Shown here piece after piece: positions 4,333-5,693 of a stretch of DNA of 5,693 nt (position 1 is the first letter of the stretch; each line of letters opens with the position of its first letter). Source of the stretch: Vulcanimicrobiota bacterium (GTDB lineage Bacteria; Vulcanimicrobiota; Vulcanimicrobiia; Vulcanimicrobiales; Vulcanimicrobiaceae); NCBI GenBank assembly GCA_019237435.1, contig JAFAHB010000293.1:1-5693 (forward strand), written 5' to 3'. The translations under genes and the position numbers were made by a program. The notes under the pieces were generated by a model. That model did not search any database. It saw only the letters and a program-made list of their open reading frames with translations, and had not been told where the DNA came from.

Positions 4333-5313
4333 CTATGGCCCCGCGGCGCAGGCATGATAGTGGTTCGAGTACATTGGCTGCAGGCTGTAGACCCTGCCGC
4401 TCAGCGTGATCTTCCACTGATACGTCTGACAGAGATCGGCGACTTCGGAGCCGAATGTGAAATTGTACCACGCCAAGCGCGGTCCGGGATCCGTGATCGC
4501 TTCAAACGTTTCGTGAACGAGCGTCGACGCGGTGGAGTTCGTTAGTGCGCTTGCTCCTGAAGAAGCGCGCGAAGCGCAAAACCCAACTTTTTGGTACGGT
4601 TCAATCGACACGATGACGGGGTCGGCGACATCCTTGAACGCGACGCTTTCGTGATAGGCGCAGAAATCGTTGGTGGCGGGGTGATCGGGCGAGTAGCAGT
4701 CGCGCGAGCGATCGAAGCACGTATCTGTCCCTTTCGGCAAGAAGATATGATACATATTCGCATAGCCGGCCTTCTTGCCGTTCTTGACCAGCGCCGCATG
4801 CAGCACGGTCAAGAGATCGTTCCCATAAAATAGCTTCGTGTAGGTATGGTATTGGACCGAGAAAGCGCCGCCGAACGTGTACCCGTCGGGCGATGACTTC
4901 GTATACTGTTTCAACAACTCGGCGAACGTGCTGCCGGTGAGATTTGTTTGGAAACCTTCGGGATCGCCCCAACACTGCTCGCCGCGGCCGCCGCAGTTCA
5001 CGTAAATGTTGAACGACGCCGCGGTCTTCATGATCGGTCCGCCCTTGTACGTCAGATCGCCGGGGTAGCGCAGCTTGACGCCGCCGCCTAGGCGGCTTGC
5101 GGGGCCACCGCGCCGCAGCAACATCAAGTGATACGACAAGACGCGCGCCGAACGGGCGCTGTCGACGTCACCCGACTGAACGCTAATCGGCACTTCCGAC
5201 GATGTGCCGACTACCGGCGCAGCCGGCAGCATTCCTTTCGACGATCCTGAACAACCTGCAGCAACCGCCGCACCGAACACAAGCGCAAATGCCCGCGCGC
5301 AGAAGCGTGTCAT
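4333..5313 (-). CDS. Cys-rich lipoprotein with HETFEAITDP motif, Phi-1/EXORDIUM-like
   Basis: The 326-residue product has a lipoprotein signal peptide: MTRFCAR, a hydrophobic core, and lipobox AVAAGC with the lipid-bearing C21. A small Ser/Gly-rich tether follows. The mature domain holds eight further cysteines (107, 114, 199, 206, 218, 246, 295, 322), enough for four disulfides. Conserved-looking motifs run in order: YHIFLPKG (188-195), FCAYHES (217-223), VHETFEAITDP (266-276), AWYN (281-284), SEVADLC (289-295) and SNHYHAC (316-322). The HE-x-x-x-EA-x-TDP...W...E-x-x-DLC pattern is what I associate with Phi-1/EXORDIUM-like secreted proteins in plants and bacteria, some of which look metallopeptidase-derived. 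H267, E268 and E271 could bind metal, but activity is unproven. The start is firm, with AGGAGGT 7 nt upstream. It lies 32 bp downstream of the hppA stop on the same strand and may be read from that transcript. Confidence 0.75.
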   Translation of the reverse strand: MTRFCARAFALVFGAAVAAGCSGSSKGMLPAAPVVGTSSEVPISVQSGDVDSARSARVLSYHLMLLRRGGPASRLGGGVKLRYPGDLTYKGGPIMKTAASFNIYVNCGGRGEQCWGDPEGFQTNLTGSTFAELLKQYTKSSPDGYTFGGAFSVQYHTYTKLFYGNDLLTVLHAALVKNGKKAGYANMYHIFLPKGTDTCFDRSRDCYSPDHPATNDFCAYHESVAFKDVADPVIVSIEPYQKVGFCASRASSGASALTNSTASTLVHETFEAITDPGPRLAWYNFTFGSEVADLCQTYQWKITLSGRVYSLQPMYSNHYHACAAGP

Positions 5314-5320
5314 AGCGTGT

Positions 5321-5327
5321 ACCTCCT
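5321..5327 (-). promoter_or_regulatory. Ribosome binding site AGGAGGT of the lipoprotein gene
   Basis: On the minus strand AGGAGGT is followed by 7 nt and ATG at 5313-5311. This is full complementarity to the 16S rRNA tail and settles the start. Confidence 0.8.
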
Positions 5328-5345
5328 GCGCGCGTATTTCGCCGC

Positions 5346-5693
5346 TTAGCGCAAGAATGCCACCAGCAGCAACGCCACGATATTGAGCACCTTAATCATC
5401 GGGTTGATGGCCGGCCCGGCCGTGTCTTTGTACGGATCGCCGACGGTATCGCCGGTGACCGCGGCCTGGTGCGCGGTCGAGCCTTTGCCGCCGTAATGCC
5501 CATCCTCGATGTATTTCTTGGCGTTGTCCCACGCGCCGCCGCCCGACGTGAACGAAATCGCGACGAAGAAACCGGTGACGATAGAGCCCATGAGGATTCC
5601 GCCGAGCATTTGCGCCCCCGTGTGGTCGGGAAACACGTTGAAGTACGAGAGGAGCACGACGATCAGCGGAACGAGCACCGGAATCAGCGCGGG
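5346..5693 (-). CDS. hppA: Membrane-bound ion-translocating pyrophosphatase (C-terminal part)
   Basis: The last 115 residues of a membrane pyrophosphatase are visible; the frame runs off the right edge, and the full protein is usually about 650-800 residues. It hydrolyses pyrophosphate in the cytoplasm and pumps H+ and/or Na+ across the membrane. Family hallmarks present are [13 protein letters not shown] (residues 51-63), GGKGS-x-AH (68-75) and [14 protein letters not shown] (81-94), whose Asp82, Asp86 and Asp90 and Lys89 belong to the Mg-pyrophosphate site. The transmembrane segments are near residues 5-18, 30-48 and 98-114. The protein ends [12 protein letters not shown], normal for the family. 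The residue that separates K+-dependent from K+-independent types lies outside the window, so the subtype and ion cannot be called. Confidence 0.95.
   Translation of the reverse strand, partial: PALIPVLVPLIVVLLSYFNVFPDHTGAQMLGGILMGSIVTGFFVAISFTSGGGAWDNAKKYIEDGHYGGKGSTAHQAAVTGDTVGDPYKDTAGPAINPMIKVLNIVALLLVAFLR

Noticed and set aside
4591..4833. Plus-strand 80-codon frame opposite the lipoprotein gene
   Set aside because: It is antisense to conserved lipoprotein motifs, has no ribosome site and no recognisable domain.

Overview
The window is a gene-dense stretch of high-GC bacterial chromosome, roughly 60% G+C by eye. It carries eight protein genes, six complete and two cut by the window edges. 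No rRNA, tRNA, CRISPR array, transposase or phage gene is visible. A MASE1-PP2C phosphatase, a pyrophosphate-driven proton or sodium pump and several poorly characterised exported proteins would fit a soil or rock phylum such as Candidatus Eremiobacterota. That placement is an inference from gene style and is not proven here.

Left part (1-1855). The 3' end of an MFS carboxylate transporter of the SHS/Jen1 type runs rightward. It converges, across a 15-bp gap, on two leftward genes: a secreted beta-rich protein followed 31 bp later by a small membrane-anchored protein. These two probably form a short operon making exported proteins of unknown role.

Middle (1854-3536). Divergent from that operon is a MASE1-PP2C serine/threonine phosphatase with an intact RsbU/SpoIIE-type active site. 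It would sense a signal in the membrane and act on a phosphorylated anti-sigma-factor antagonist or similar partner that is not encoded here. Its start is uncertain. The first ATG overlaps the start codon of the opposite gene, while a GTG further in is preceded by an imperfect hairpin holding a purine-rich AAGGAG.

Right-middle (3537-4316). After a strong hairpin comes a 48-codon gene with a near-perfect Shine-Dalgarno. Its product looks like a double-glycine-leader (bacteriocin or RiPP type) precursor peptide. A YkgJ-family cysteine-cluster protein follows 36 nt later in the same frame. The YkgJ gene is clearly lower in G+C than its surroundings. This pair is the most interesting part of the window.

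Right end (4317-5693). Two leftward genes follow: a disulfide-rich lipoprotein with an HETFEAITDP motif of the Phi-1/EXORDIUM-like kind, and upstream of it the C-terminal end of a membrane-bound ion-translocating pyrophosphatase (hppA). They are 32 bp apart with no obvious terminator between them, so they may be co-transcribed.

The genes do not form one recognisable pathway. The shared theme is the cell envelope: transport, sensing, export and ion pumping.
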